Shown piece after piece: positions 8,066-16,922 of a stretch of 64,000 nt of DNA (within the stretch, counting starts at the first letter, position 1; every line of letters begins with the position of its first letter). The notes below the pieces were generated by a model that saw only the letters and a list, made by a program, of their open reading frames with translations, did not search any database and was not told where the DNA came from. Origin of the DNA: Cellvibrio japonicus Ueda107 (lineage in GTDB: Bacteria > Pseudomonadota > Gammaproteobacteria > Pseudomonadales > Cellvibrionaceae); NCBI RefSeq assembly GCF_000019225.1, contig NC_010995.1, forward strand, positions 372,001-436,000, written 5' to 3'. The position numbers were made by a program, and so were the translations under genes.

Positions 8066-8989
8066 CTATTTATTTTTCCCCAGCAGTGTATTGAGTTGCG
8101 CCAATACATCCTCGGGATTCTCAAACCGGCTAAAGCGTTTTAACTCCTTACCCTTATCAAATAGCAGCAGTGTTGGGTATTCACTGTTCTGGTAATAGCG
8201 TGCAATCGCACCTTCGGTATCCACTGTCACGGGATAGCGGATGTTGAATTTTTCGATGTACTCCTTCAGGTATTTTTCCTCTGTCCACAGGTGTGATACA
8301 TAAGACTGCAAGGGAATATTGGGATGCTGTTTGTGCAACTGGTTAACCAGCTGATCTGCCTGCGTGCAATTGCGAGCCATATCTGGATGTATATCGGCCA
8401 TATACCAATCGCACCAGGTAGTGGCGAAATACACCAGTGCCAGTCCCTCTGGTAAGGTTACTGGGGTGCTGGTACGCGCTATCTGTGCGCTATTCTTGGC
8501 CGTTGCCAAGGTTCCCAGGCTGGCAAGCTGCTCCAGGTTACTCGCCAATTGGGCATCATCTTTGTACGTGGTATAAACCACGTCGCCGGTGCGATTGATC
8601 AACACATGAAACGGGGTGCCATGAAATTGGAAATTGCCGGCGATGGAGCCGTTGTTATCCATCACGATGGGAATGGTTAACTGGTGTTTGTCTTTTAAAG
8701 CCTGAATATAGGTGTCTTCCTCGTTAATGTTGAGGTTCACCGCATAGAAGGCGATACGGTCACGATAACGCTCGTAAGTCTGTTGCAAGTGCGGTAACTC
8801 GCGTCGACAATCCAGGCACCAGCTCGCCCAGAATTTCAGGTACACCGGTTGTTTGCCCAACACCTGCTGCAAAGATACCGGATCACCGTCAAACACGGCA
8901 TACTGCGCATCCAGTTGCAATGGCTTGGCTGTCGCTTCCAGAGTTAGCAACATGCCAATCAATAAACTGCCTATTATTTTAACGATCAT
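8066..8989 (-). CDS. Secreted protein with two thioredoxin-like domains
   Basis: 307 residues. A signal peptide (MIVKIIGSLLIGMLLTLEATA) points to the periplasm. Domain 1 (about 25-160) is TlpA/ResA-like with the active site 'WASWCLDC' and the cis-proline region 'HGTPFHVLI'. Domain 2 (about 180-305) keeps the thioredoxin pattern 'LALVYFATTWCDWYMADI' and 'YPTLLLFDKG', but the second active-site Cys is replaced by Tyr (CDWY), so it cannot form the usual disulfide; a Cys further on (ARNC) might compensate. Domain 1 probably reduces or isomerises disulfides; domain 2 may be a substrate-binding or single-Cys unit. Neighbouring genes give no clue to the partner. Confidence 0.8.
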   Translation of the reverse strand: MIVKIIGSLLIGMLLTLEATAKPLQLDAQYAVFDGDPVSLQQVLGKQPVYLKFWASWCLDCRRELPHLQQTYERYRDRIAFYAVNLNINEEDTYIQALKDKHQLTIPIVMDNNGSIAGNFQFHGTPFHVLINRTGDVVYTTYKDDAQLASNLEQLASLGTLATAKNSAQIARTSTPVTLPEGLALVYFATTWCDWYMADIHPDMARNCTQADQLVNQLHKQHPNIPLQSYVSHLWTEEKYLKEYIEKFNIRYPVTVDTEGAIARYYQNSEYPTLLLFDKGKELKRFSRFENPEDVLAQLNTLLGKNK

Positions 8990-9103
8990 CAGTGTTCCGC
9001 CGTACCCTTCAATAGGGAATGAACATTAAAAAAGCCACCCAGTAGACCGAGTAAAGGTCAATTGGGGGGCATAACCTCTGTATAGCTGCGTTGTTTCATT
9101 GGG

Positions 9104-9826
9104 TTAATCCCGGTGGTTGGGTTTCCACAGGCTGCGCAGCCAATTGAGCCAGCCGTTGTTACCCAGCATCAGTTTATCCAGTTGTTCCTGATTATAAAAA
9201 TAATGTTCGGGATTGCTAAATAATAATTCGCGCTTGAGCATCCGCCTGTTGGGATTGATGGTTTTAATCACGCGCGCCGGATTACCTGCCGCTACTGTGT
9301 TTGGCGGAATATCCCGGGTTACCACCGCCCCTGCACCGATAACGGTGTTTTCACCGATGGTGACCCCCTTGGTAATAATGACCCGCTCACCCAACCAGAC
9401 ATTATTGCCAATGATCACCGGTTGTGTGCAGCGAAAAGGGCGGATGCGATTATAAATGCCGTGCCAATCGCTATCGCTAATGGTGACATTGGCGGCCAGC
9501 ATACAGTTATCGCCGATACGAATAGATTTTCCTGCAGAGAGGCGTACGCCGGGAGCTATCAGACAGTAATCACCAATCACAATTTCAGCGTCTCCCTGTT
9601 TGCCCGGCCAGCTGGTAAAACGCACACAGTTATCGCTCGCACAAATAATCTGCGCATATTTACCCAAATGAATATTGCGCCCAAAGATGACCAGGCTGCG
9701 TGGATGTGCAATTTCGGGAATGGTGCCGATGCTATCGAATTGCGGGGCGATAAAGCGCTTGATGTACCAGTGGTTGATGGCTTTATAGAGTCGCTTGATC
9801 CTGTAGGGAGTATTGCTGCGGCGCAT
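9104..9826 (-). CDS. Acyltransferase with left-handed beta-helix (hexapeptide repeats)
   Basis: 240 residues. Repeats of the [LIV]-G-x4 type run through the middle ('IVIGDYCLIAPGVRLSAGKSIRIG', 'VIIGNNVWLGERVIITKGVTIGENTVIGAGAVVTRDIPPNTVAAGNPA'), the last being the signature of the maltose/galactoside O-acetyltransferase group (WbbJ/MaA type). Such enzymes acetylate sugars in lipopolysaccharide O-antigen or exopolysaccharide; the Arg/Lys-rich N-terminus and a long C-terminal tail (MLKRELLFSNPEHYFYN) resemble LPS-assembly members. It is divergent from a methyltransferase 49 bp away. The acceptor sugar is unknown. Confidence 0.85.
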   Translation of the reverse strand: MRRSNTPYRIKRLYKAINHWYIKRFIAPQFDSIGTIPEIAHPRSLVIFGRNIHLGKYAQIICASDNCVRFTSWPGKQGDAEIVIGDYCLIAPGVRLSAGKSIRIGDNCMLAANVTISDSDWHGIYNRIRPFRCTQPVIIGNNVWLGERVIITKGVTIGENTVIGAGAVVTRDIPPNTVAAGNPARVIKTINPNRRMLKRELLFSNPEHYFYNQEQLDKLMLGNNGWLNWLRSLWKPNHRD

Positions 9827-9875
9827 GTTGGTACTCGTCTGTTACACTGTGCCCGGTTTTTTGTGAGAGCCCGCT

Positions 9876-10484
9876 ATGCTGCCAATAGATATTGACGCTG
9901 TAAAAGGTTTTTTGGACAAGGATGAAGGTGCTGCACTTTATGAGTATGCCTTAAAGGCGTCGATTCTGGGGCCTTGTATGGAGATTGGCAGTTACTGTGG
10001 TAAATCGACGGTGTATTTGGGCAGCGCCTGCCAGCGCGCACAGACCCTGCTCTTTGCGGTCGACCACCACCGCGGTAGCGAGGAGCATCAACTGGGGGAG
10101 GCATATCACGACCCGGCGCTCTATGATATTGAAGCTCAGCGCATGGACAGCTTGCGCGAATTTCGCCGCACCCTCGCCCGCGCACACCTGGAAGATACTG
10201 TCGTGCCCATAGTCGCGCCCTCGGACCTGGTGGCACGCCACTGGAATACACCGCTGGGCCTGGTTTTTATCGATGGCGGTCACAGCATGGAGGCAGCGCT
10301 CACCGATTACCGCTGTTGGGCACCCCATGTGCAGCGCGGCGGTTGGCTCGCCATTCACGATGTATTTCCCAACCCTGAAGACGGTGGCCGTCCTCCCTAT
10401 GAAATCTGGACACTGGCGCAGGCGTCGGGTTTGTTCGAAGCCTTGCCGCTGATCAAAACCCTGGGATTGTTGCGCCGGTTATAA
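9876..10484 (+). CDS. Class I SAM-dependent methyltransferase (Methyltransf_24 type)
   Basis: 202 residues. Motif I of the SAM fold reads 'CMEIGSYCGKSTVYLG' near residue 35; 'LFAVDHHRG' forms motif II with its acidic residue, and 'LVFIDGGHSMEAALTDYRCW' with 'GGWLAIHDVFP' matches the Methyltransf_24 group, many of which modify cell-surface sugars or small molecules. The divergent acyltransferase also acts on surface glycans by its family, so a shared role in envelope polysaccharide decoration is possible but inferred. Its end lies 4 nt from the convergent mipA-like gene. Confidence 0.8.
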   Translation: MLPIDIDAVKGFLDKDEGAALYEYALKASILGPCMEIGSYCGKSTVYLGSACQRAQTLLFAVDHHRGSEEHQLGEAYHDPALYDIEAQRMDSLREFRRTLARAHLEDTVVPIVAPSDLVARHWNTPLGLVFIDGGHSMEAALTDYRCWAPHVQRGGWLAIHDVFPNPEDGGRPPYEIWTLAQASGLFEALPLIKTLGLLRRL

Positions 10485-10488
10485 GGCG

Positions 10489-11325
10489 CTAGTGAATCAC
10501 CCAAATAAAGGCCAAACCACCGCGCCAGGCATTTTTGCTGAATAACAGCGGACTATCTTCCATTGTGCTCTGGGCAAGGTTGTCGTAGCGCATAAACAGC
10601 GCCAGGCGCGTTTGCTCGTTAATAATGCGTAGCGAGTGCGACACGGCCAGCTGCCCGAACCAGCCACTGTAACCGCTATCTGTTGTATAGGCCGGGCGTG
10701 TGCCGGTTGCATAGCGCTCATCAACACCATAGTAATAATGATGATAGGGTTCGGTGGCCAGCGTAATGCCCGCTCGATAGGAGAGCGACCAATCGTCTAT
10801 GCGCTGACGCCACATGAGCTGCGGTTGTAACACCTGGCCGATATAGCCGCGTTTGTCGCCATGCAGCGCAAATACAAAGCGCCAGGGGATTTGCAACTGC
10901 AATCCCTCCTGTAGGTTTTCACCCATCAGTAACAGGTTGAGCGATGGCCCCAGTTCGGCGGTGGAACCCAGCTCCGGCATACCCTCGCGCGCCCTGTTTT
11001 TTTCACTGTCCGGAGTGATATTGGCACTGGCGCTCAGGGTGAACTCGTAGGTATCTGAGCGCACAACATTACCGCGCAAGCCATCGCGGTCGGATTGAAT
11101 AAATTTGCCGCGATACACGATATAGGGAATGGGGGCCACATAGCTGCGGTATTCATCGGCGCCGCGATAATCCGGTCCGTAAAGCGCACCCAGGCCTACG
11201 CCCAGCTCCCAGGTTTTGTGTTCATCCTGAGCGTAGGTGCTAGGTACCATCACCATTAACAGGGAAAACTGCCGGAGAAAAAGCCTGGATAAACGTGAAG
11301 CAGATGAGAAAAAACAGGTATGCAT
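10489..11325 (-). CDS. MipA/OmpV family outer-membrane protein
   Basis: 278 residues from the ATG at 11325, which has AAGGGA upstream and begins a signal peptide (MHTCFFSSASRLSRLFLRQF ... MVMVPSTYAQ). The mature part is a beta-barrel of about 255 residues opening 'WELGVGLGALYGPDYRGADEY' and 'APIPYIVYRGKFIQSDRDGLRG', the MipA/OmpV hallmark, and ending on alternating hydrophobic residues (RGGLAFIWVI). E. coli MipA scaffolds murein hydrolase MltA with PBP1B; many homologues are simple porin-like proteins. A longer reading to 11787 runs antisense through dbpA and is not believed. Confidence 0.88.
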   Translation of the reverse strand: MHTCFFSSASRLSRLFLRQFSLLMVMVPSTYAQDEHKTWELGVGLGALYGPDYRGADEYRSYVAPIPYIVYRGKFIQSDRDGLRGNVVRSDTYEFTLSASANITPDSEKNRAREGMPELGSTAELGPSLNLLLMGENLQEGLQLQIPWRFVFALHGDKRGYIGQVLQPQLMWRQRIDDWSLSYRAGITLATEPYHHYYYGVDERYATGTRPAYTTDSGYSGWFGQLAVSHSLRIINEQTRLALFMRYDNLAQSTMEDSPLLFSKNAWRGGLAFIWVIH

Positions 11326-11383
11326 CTTATCCCTTGTATAATGGCAACTTTGGATGCCCGCCATTCTAGCCCAGGAACCGATT

Positions 11384-12763
11384 GTGACCACCACTTGTAC
11401 TTTCTCAACACTGCCCCTCAGTCGCGCTATGCTCGACAACCTCGCCTCTCTGGAATACACCAGTATGACGCCTATCCAGGCAGAAAGCCTGCCCTGGGTA
11501 TTGGCCGGGCGGGATCTGATTGCCCAGGCCAAGACCGGTAGTGGTAAGACCGCCGCCTTTGGTATTGGCCTGCTGGAAAAATTACAGGTAGACAGTTTTG
11601 CGGTGCAGGCCCTGGTACTTTGCCCGACACGGGAGCTGGCTGACCAGGTTGCCAAAGAGCTGCGCCGCCTCGCCCGTTTTACCCACAATATAAAAATCCT
11701 TACCCTGTGTGGCGGTGTTGCTATTGGGCCGCAATTGGGCTCCCTGGAGCGCGGGGCGCATATTGTAGTGGGTACGCCGGGGCGCATTGTGGATCACCTG
11801 CGCAAAGGGTCTTTGCATTTGGATCGCTTGCAACAATTGGTACTGGATGAAGCGGATCGCATGCTCGATATGGGATTTGCCGATGACATCAACACGGTTA
11901 TTGCAAGTGCCAATAGCGAGCGCCAGACACTGCTGTTCTCAGCCACTTATCCCGCCAATATTCAGCAAATGAGTGCCCGCTACCAGCGCGATCCGGTGCG
12001 GGTTACCGTTGAAAGCCTGCACACCTCACAGCAAATCCGGCAACATTTTTATGAGTTGGCTGAAGGCGATTCCAGGACCAGTGCTGTGATCAATTTGCTG
12101 GCACATTTTCAGCCGGCGTCCACCCTTATTTTTTGTAACACCAAAGCGGAGTGCGAGGAATTAGCCGATGGTTTGCAGGCTAAAAAAGTGGCTGCCCTGG
12201 CGTTGCACGGCGATATGGAACAAAAAGAACGCGACCGGGTGTTGGTGCGCTTTGCCAATAAAAGTTGTGCGGTATTAATTGCCACCGATGTAGCTGCCCG
12301 TGGAATTGATATTAAAGACCTGGATGCGGTGATTAATTATGAGTTGGCGCGCGATAGCGAGGTGCATGTCCATCGCATTGGCCGGACCGGCCGCGCCGGC
12401 GCCGAAGGTTTGGCCCTGAGCCTGGTGGCCCCCAGGGAAATAGTGCGGGTAAATCGCCTGGAGGATTACCTTCGGCAAACCATAAGCCTGGAGGCTGTGC
12501 CGGATAGCGATACTAACTCACTGCCGCAACCGGTGATGGCAACGCTCAATATTGATGGAGGCAAGAAAGACAAATTGCGCCCGGGGGATATTATCGGCGC
12601 TCTGACCAAGGATGCCGGCCTGCCCTTTGAAAAAATCGGCAAAATCGATATTTTCGATTTTGCCGCTTATGTCGCTGTTGATCGCAGTATCGCCAGGGCG
12701 GCCTTGCGGCAACTGCAAGAGGGAAAATTAAAAGGGCGCAAATTTCGCGCCCGCTTGTGCTAA
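11384..12763 (+). CDS. dbpA: ATP-dependent RNA helicase DbpA
   Basis: A DEAD-box helicase of 459 residues that remodels 23S rRNA during large-subunit assembly. Seen motifs: Q-motif 'YTSMTPIQAESLP', Walker A 'AKTGSGKT', 'PTRELA', 'DEAD', 'SAT', 'VATDVAARG-ID'-type motif V (LIATDVAARGID) and 'HRIGRTGRAG'. The C-terminal domain 'GKKDKLRPGDIIGALTKDAGLPFEKIGKIDIFD' is the DbpA-specific RNA-binding domain. The start is taken as GTG 11384 because AGGA lies 7 nt upstream and the product then aligns with E. coli DbpA (short N-terminus before 'FSTLPL'); the ATG at 11354 would add 10 residues. Confidence 0.95.
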   Translation: MTTTCTFSTLPLSRAMLDNLASLEYTSMTPIQAESLPWVLAGRDLIAQAKTGSGKTAAFGIGLLEKLQVDSFAVQALVLCPTRELADQVAKELRRLARFTHNIKILTLCGGVAIGPQLGSLERGAHIVVGTPGRIVDHLRKGSLHLDRLQQLVLDEADRMLDMGFADDINTVIASANSERQTLLFSATYPANIQQMSARYQRDPVRVTVESLHTSQQIRQHFYELAEGDSRTSAVINLLAHFQPASTLIFCNTKAECEELADGLQAKKVAALALHGDMEQKERDRVLVRFANKSCAVLIATDVAARGIDIKDLDAVINYELARDSEVHVHRIGRTGRAGAEGLALSLVAPREIVRVNRLEDYLRQTISLEAVPDSDTNSLPQPVMATLNIDGGKKDKLRPGDIIGALTKDAGLPFEKIGKIDIFDFAAYVAVDRSIARAALRQLQEGKLKGRKFRARLC

Positions 12764-12777
12764 TTGCTATAGAAACA

Positions 12778-13683
12778 TTAGTGCAACACATCGCCACCCA
12801 ATAATTTGCGCACCTCTTCGGCCGAGAAGTGGTAATGCTGGTTACAGAATTGGCAGTCGATATCGATACTGCCTTTTTCAATAAGCAGTTCTTCCACCTC
12901 ATCCCTGCCAATGGTGAGCAGTGCACTGGCGCTGCGCTCGCGCGAGCAACTGCAGGAGAAACGCAGTTGGTTGGGTTCAAACAGTCGCAGCGGCTGCTCG
13001 TGAAACAGGCGGTGTAACAAGGTGGGATGGTCCAGCCCGCACAGCTCTTCCGCAGTCACTGTATCGGCCAGGGTCGTGATGGTTTTCCAGCGATCCTGGT
13101 TGTCTTCCGGGTTGGTATTTAATTGTTGGGGCAGGGCCTGTACAAATAGCCCTGTCACTGTCTGGTCATCGGCGGCCAGCCACAAGCGTGTGGCGAGCTG
13201 TTCGGATTGCTGGAAGTAATCCTCCAGACAGCCCGCCAGGTCATCGGCTTCCATGGGCACTATGCCCTGGTAGCGCTCCAGTTTTCCCTCGAAGTTTTCA
13301 CGGCGTTGCGGCTCGATGGTGATAACCAGGACACCATTCCCAAGCAGATCGCGCAAGCTGCCCTGGTTGGCCTGTTGGTCACTGAGTTCAATATCGGCAT
13401 TGGCGCGCACTATCCCGCGCAGGTTCTGGTGGAAATTGCATTCCGCCATGATGGTGCTGATGGCGCCGTCGCCGCGCGCTTGCAGGATAATTTTACCGTC
13501 GAATTTCAGGGTGCTGGACAGCAGGCCTACGGCCGCGAGGAACTCACCCAGTAATTGGCGGATAGCCGGTGGTTGTTGATTGTGGCTGAGTACTTCGCGA
13601 TAGCTGTCGCCAAGCGTGATAATTTCACCGCGAATATCGCAGTCATCAAATAAAAAACGGTGGAGCAGGTCGTTGCTGGTCAT
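12778..13683 (-). CDS. hslO: Redox-regulated chaperone Hsp33
   Basis: 301 residues. The four zinc cysteines that sense oxidation are present as 'CSC' (RFSCSCSRER) and 'CQFC' (DIDCQFCNQHYHF) near the C-terminus, and the N-terminal domain shows 'GRGDGAIS'-type text (ILQARGDGAISTIMAEC). Upon oxidative stress zinc is released and Hsp33 dimerises as a holdase. Start is the ATG at 13683 (MTSNDLLHRF); the in-frame ATG at 13719 overlaps the DUF4124 gene's stop. It lies in the minus-strand group yrfG-hslR-DUF4124-hslO, matching the enterobacterial yrfG-hslR-hslO order with one insertion. Confidence 0.95.
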   Translation of the reverse strand: MTSNDLLHRFLFDDCDIRGEIITLGDSYREVLSHNQQPPAIRQLLGEFLAAVGLLSSTLKFDGKIILQARGDGAISTIMAECNFHQNLRGIVRANADIELSDQQANQGSLRDLLGNGVLVITIEPQRRENFEGKLERYQGIVPMEADDLAGCLEDYFQQSEQLATRLWLAADDQTVTGLFVQALPQQLNTNPEDNQDRWKTITTLADTVTAEELCGLDHPTLLHRLFHEQPLRLFEPNQLRFSCSCSRERSASALLTIGRDEVEELLIEKGSIDIDCQFCNQHYHFSAEEVRKLLGGDVLH

Positions 13684-13706
13684 GGGTGAACCTTTAAAAA
13701 TAAACT

Positions 13707-14135
13707 CTATGGCTCGCAATTCTCGCTGATAATCCCATTGAGCTCGGCGAGCATGTGTTGGCGTTCTTGTTCGGTGACCTTAACCACTTTTCCATCGTCA
13801 CCAATAAAAATCACCCGGCCGCTGATCTTGGCCTGCCGTTGCCTGGCCGCTTTGCAACGCTGTGTGCGCTGTGCCTGTTCTTCCGGGTCGGGTGCGTTAT
13901 AAAAATCCTGGTCGGCAGGTTTTTCCTTACGCAATATTTGTTCAACTTTGCGCAGTTCTTCGCTACTGGTATCAATATTTTGCTTGCTGACCTGCCGGGT
14001 GATGTCCTCGGCTTCCGGCGCCGGCTTTTTATCGGTGTAATGGACCTTGCCGTCTTTGTCTACCCAGCGATAAACATCGGCACTTACGCTCTCGCTGCAC
14101 AACACCAGTAAGCACCACAGCAGTGGCTTGTACAT
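13707..14135 (-). CDS. DUF4124 domain secreted protein
   Basis: 142 residues with a signal peptide (MYKPLLWCLLVLCSESVSA) and directly after it the DUF4124 motif 'DVYRWVDKDGKVHYTDKKPA', a small WW-like fold common in proteobacterial periplasmic proteins. The rest is charged and probably disordered or helical (RKVEQILRKEKPADQDF), with a single Cys pair late (RCKAAR and ENCEP). No function is established for the domain. It sits between hslR and hslO on the same strand, with gaps of 17 and 23 nt, so it is likely part of that operon. Confidence 0.8.
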   Translation of the reverse strand: MYKPLLWCLLVLCSESVSADVYRWVDKDGKVHYTDKKPAPEAEDITRQVSKQNIDTSSEELRKVEQILRKEKPADQDFYNAPDPEEQAQRTQRCKAARQRQAKISGRVIFIGDDGKVVKVTEQERQHMLAELNGIISENCEP

Positions 14136-14152
14136 AGTGGCTCCTTGTCGAG

Positions 14153-14590
14153 TTAATCCTCGTTGTCGAGTAAATTGATACGCTGGAAGCGGTGAATCTG
14201 GCGGCGTTCCTTTTTGTTGGGGCGATGGTCGCTGACAATAAAGGCACCCAGCCCTGCCTTGCGCTCAAGGCGGCGTTTTTCGCGCAGGGCAACACTTGCT
14301 TCGGTTTCCGCGTACAGCAAGGCGGCTTCCGGTGCACCGCGGCGCTGGTCGCTGAGGGCTTTTACCACAACCGTTTTTTCATCCCAGTCCTGGCGAATAT
14401 TCAGCACCAGGCCGATAGTCACTTCCTTGCTGGCCTTGATGCGCTGGCCATCGCAATGGATTTTTCCGCCGTCAATGGCCTGTTTGGCGAGGCTGCGGGT
14501 TTTAAAAAAGCGTGCCGCCCATAACCATTTGTCGATGCGGATCTTGTCATCGTCCGCGTCGTCCTCAAGAGTGTGTTTTTGCTTGCTCAT
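14153..14590 (-). CDS. hslR: Ribosome-associated heat-shock protein Hsp15
   Basis: 145 residues with an S4 RNA-binding domain at the N-terminus: 'IRIDKWLWAARFFKTRSLAKQ' followed by 'GGKIHCDGQRIKASKEVTIG'. Hsp15 binds free 50S subunits that carry a stalled nascent chain and returns them to the cycle. The basic C-terminal tail (KKERRQIHRFQRINLL) is typical. Start is the ATG at 14590 (MSKQKHTLED), which overlaps the yrfG stop by 4 nt (ATGA), a sign of coupled translation; an ATG at 14602 is also in frame. It is adjacent to hslO, as in E. coli. Confidence 0.93.
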   Translation of the reverse strand: MSKQKHTLEDDADDDKIRIDKWLWAARFFKTRSLAKQAIDGGKIHCDGQRIKASKEVTIGLVLNIRQDWDEKTVVVKALSDQRRGAPEAALLYAETEASVALREKRRLERKAGLGAFIVSDHRPNKKERRQIHRFQRINLLDNED

Positions 14591-15264
14591 AAATCGGTGC
14601 AATAGCCCTGGCGTGCAGGTGGCATGATTTCATCAAAATGGTGGATGGCCGGGAATTGTTCCATGCGGCGACTGATTTGGCTGTCGGGCTGGTGAATACC
14701 AAGCAGGTGTTTGATGCCAAAGCGACGCGCCGATTCGAGGATTCGCGCCGTGTCATCGATAAACAGGGTTCGCTCCGGATCGAAGTCCTCGCGCGCTTGT
14801 AATTGTTGCCAAAAGCGCTGGGATTCCTTGGGCTCATTGAATTCGTGCGAAGACACAATCACATCCAGCCAGCGATCGATGCGTGTGATTCCCAGCTTGA
14901 GGTTGAGGCTTTTGGGATGGGCATTGGTCACCAGCAGCACTTTCTTGTGGTGATCGCGCAGGCGCTGCAGGAACTCCCCCACATGTGGGCGCATCTGTAT
15001 TTTGTGTTTGACCTCTTCTTTCAGCTGGGGGATATCCACCTGCAGCTCGCGCGACCAAAAGTCCAGGCAATACCATTGCAGGGTACCCTCGTACTGGTGG
15101 ATATCCTGGGTCAGGCGGCGATTGGCCGTTTCCGGGTCAAGGCCGTGAATGGTGGCATAGCGCTGGGGCAAATGGTCCAGCCAAAAAAAGTTGTCGAAAT
15201 GGAGGTCCAACAGGGTACCATCCATATCCAGCATTACTGTGTCTATTTGATTCCAGTTAACCAT
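14587..15264 (-). CDS. yrfG: HAD-superfamily GMP/IMP nucleotidase YrfG
   Basis: 225 residues. HAD motif I is 'VMLDMDGTLLDL', motif II 'LLVTNAH', motif III includes the Lys of 'NEPKESQRFW', and motif IV is 'TLFIDDTARIL'. Placement next to hslR and nudE is the enterobacterial arrangement, so the assignment to the YrfG type (5'-nucleotidase acting on GMP and IMP) is good. The start at 15264 (MVNWNQIDTVM) puts motif I at residue 10; extension to 15507 would run antisense into nudE. The divergent nudE starts 27 bp away, so the promoters overlap. Confidence 0.9.
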   Translation of the reverse strand: MVNWNQIDTVMLDMDGTLLDLHFDNFFWLDHLPQRYATIHGLDPETANRRLTQDIHQYEGTLQWYCLDFWSRELQVDIPQLKEEVKHKIQMRPHVGEFLQRLRDHHKKVLLVTNAHPKSLNLKLGITRIDRWLDVIVSSHEFNEPKESQRFWQQLQAREDFDPERTLFIDDTARILESARRFGIKHLLGIHQPDSQISRRMEQFPAIHHFDEIMPPARQGYCTDL

Positions 15265-15291
15265 AAACCTTGTTCGTCGGTGGAAGCCATA

Positions 15292-15855
15292 ATGCCATCC
15301 AAGCCAGAGATTCTTAACCGCGGGACCGTTGCCCGCAGCCGCTTGTTCCGCGCCGATGAGATCCACCTGCGTTTTAGCAATGGAGAGGTGCGCACCTATG
15401 AGAAGTTGTGCACCGGTGGGCCGGGTGCGGTGCTTATTGTACCCCTGCTCGATGAAAATACGGTGCTTTTGGTGCGCGAATATGCGGTGGGCATTGAAGA
15501 TTACCACCTGGCCCTGCCCAAAGGTGCTATGGATCTGGGAGAAAGTTTACTGGAGGCGGCCAATCGCGAGCTGAAAGAAGAGGTGGGGTACGGCGCGCGG
15601 CAGCTCAAATTTCTCAAGCGTATCCACCTGTCGCCTGCTTATATGGAACATGGGATTAACCTGGTGTTGGCCTGGGATTTGTATCCTGAGCGTTTACCGG
15701 GTGATGAGCCCGAGCCTATCGAGGTCGTTCCCTATCCGCTGGATAGGTTGCTGGAGTTGGTGATGCGTCCGGATGTATGCGAGGGGCGCAGTATCGCTGC
15801 CCTGTTTATGGCCCGCGAGTGGCTGGCCGGGAATTTATCCCTGGAGTCAACCTGA
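15292..15855 (+). CDS. nudE: ADP-compounds hydrolase NudE (Nudix)
   Basis: 187 residues from ATG 15292. The Nudix box 'GAMDLGESLLEAANRELKEEVGY' fits G-x5-E-x7-REL-x-EE-x-G-x. The preceding 'LVREYAVGIEDYHLALPKG' and following 'LKRIHLSPAYMEHGINLVLAWDL' are the NudE pattern; the enzyme cleaves ADP-ribose, Ap3A and NADH. It is divergent from yrfG, as in E. coli where nudE flanks yrfG. Continuation of the frame upstream to 14803 is antisense to yrfG and not coding. It is followed 34 nt later by cysQ, which also handles adenosine phosphates. Confidence 0.93.
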   Translation: MPSKPEILNRGTVARSRLFRADEIHLRFSNGEVRTYEKLCTGGPGAVLIVPLLDENTVLLVREYAVGIEDYHLALPKGAMDLGESLLEAANRELKEEVGYGARQLKFLKRIHLSPAYMEHGINLVLAWDLYPERLPGDEPEPIEVVPYPLDRLLELVMRPDVCEGRSIAALFMAREWLAGNLSLEST

Positions 15856-15889
15856 GTGTGTCAGGGAGTTGTTTATCGAAGGAGGTTGT

Positions 15890-16765
15890 ATGTCACCTGT
15901 CATTGATGCTGCATTGGTGCGCCATTTGTTGGCGATTGGCCGCGATGCCGGCGCGGCGATTATGGCCATTTACCGCGATAAGGACAGCCACGGTGTGGTT
16001 CACAAGGCGGATGATTCGCCATTAACTGCCGCTGACCTGGCGGCCCAGGCGGTGATTGCTTCCCGCTTGGCTCAATTGCTGGACTTACCCATTGTGTCTG
16101 AAGAGGCGCAGATTCCGGCGTTTGCCGAGCGCTCCCGCTGGGAAAGCTACTGGCTGGTCGATCCGCTTGATGGCACCCGCGAATTTGTTGCCGGTAATGG
16201 CGAGTTCACCGTGAATATTGCCCTGGTCCACGCCGGTCGCCCCATTCTGGGACTGGTGCATGTGCCGGTGACGGATATTACCTACCTGGGGATTCTCGCT
16301 GAGGCACAACCAGCCGGCGCCTGGAAATACCAGGGCGATGGTACTCCCCAGGCAATCCGAACCAGCGATATTAACCAGCGCCTCAGCCAGGGTTTACCCC
16401 TGCGGGTATTGCTAAGCCATCGCCATGGAACCAGTGCGACACTGGGCCTGGTTGAGCAGCTGGCCCGCGCCTGGCCCGGCGGGATAGTGCGTTGCAACGC
16501 CGGCAGCTCGCTCAAGTTTTGCGTGATTGCCGAAGGCGGAGCAGATTTTTATCCGCGCCTGGCACCGACCAGCGAATGGGATACGGCGGCGGCCCAAGCG
16601 GTATTGGAAGCGGCGGGGGGCGCGGTGGTTGAAGCGATGGGATCTGATGCGGCACTGCAACCCTTGCGTTACAACCAGCGTGATGAATTGCTCAATCCCT
16701 ACTTTTATGGTCTCGCTGATGGAACTTTTGCCTGGCAGAGCCTGTTAATGGAAGGTCGATTATAA
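15890..16765 (+). CDS. cysQ: 3'(2'),5'-bisphosphate nucleotidase CysQ
   Basis: 291 residues from the ATG at 15890, preceded by a strong GGAGG. It belongs to the inositol-monophosphatase fold: metal site 'DDSPLTAADLAAQ', 'IVSEEAQ', the signature 'WLVDPLDGTREFVAGNGEFTV' and the C-terminal 'EGGADFYPRLAPTSEWDTAA'. CysQ converts 3'-phosphoadenosine 5'-phosphate to AMP and protects cells when sulfate is assimilated via PAPS. Downstream of nudE on the same strand, 34 nt apart; the pairing is common in gammaproteobacteria. Confidence 0.93.
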   Translation: MSPVIDAALVRHLLAIGRDAGAAIMAIYRDKDSHGVVHKADDSPLTAADLAAQAVIASRLAQLLDLPIVSEEAQIPAFAERSRWESYWLVDPLDGTREFVAGNGEFTVNIALVHAGRPILGLVHVPVTDITYLGILAEAQPAGAWKYQGDGTPQAIRTSDINQRLSQGLPLRVLLSHRHGTSATLGLVEQLARAWPGGIVRCNAGSSLKFCVIAEGGADFYPRLAPTSEWDTAAAQAVLEAAGGAVVEAMGSDAALQPLRYNQRDELLNPYFYGLADGTFAWQSLLMEGRL

Positions 16766-16922
16766 ATCTCTATGTCTTATAGCCATTTTGACAGCTATCC
16801 GAGAAGAAAATGTTCTAACCCGGAGTTGGTCATTTCCTGAGCGGCTTCTAGCCTTAAGGGGATGGCGAATGTTACATAACGCCTAACGAAGGTATTTGTT
16901 TTTCTGCCTGAGGATCTAGGGA

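Noticed and set aside
11326..11787. Upstream extension of the mipA-like ORF
   Set aside because: Entirely antisense to dbpA; a signal peptide and ribosome binding site fit the start at 11325.
14803..15291. Upstream extension of the nudE frame
   Set aside because: Antisense to yrfG and without family similarity; nudE begins with a suitable ATG at 15292.
16835..16855. GGCTTCTAG sequence resembling an IS5-type or MITE end
   Set aside because: Only one end with a mismatch; no partner repeat nearby, so it could be chance.
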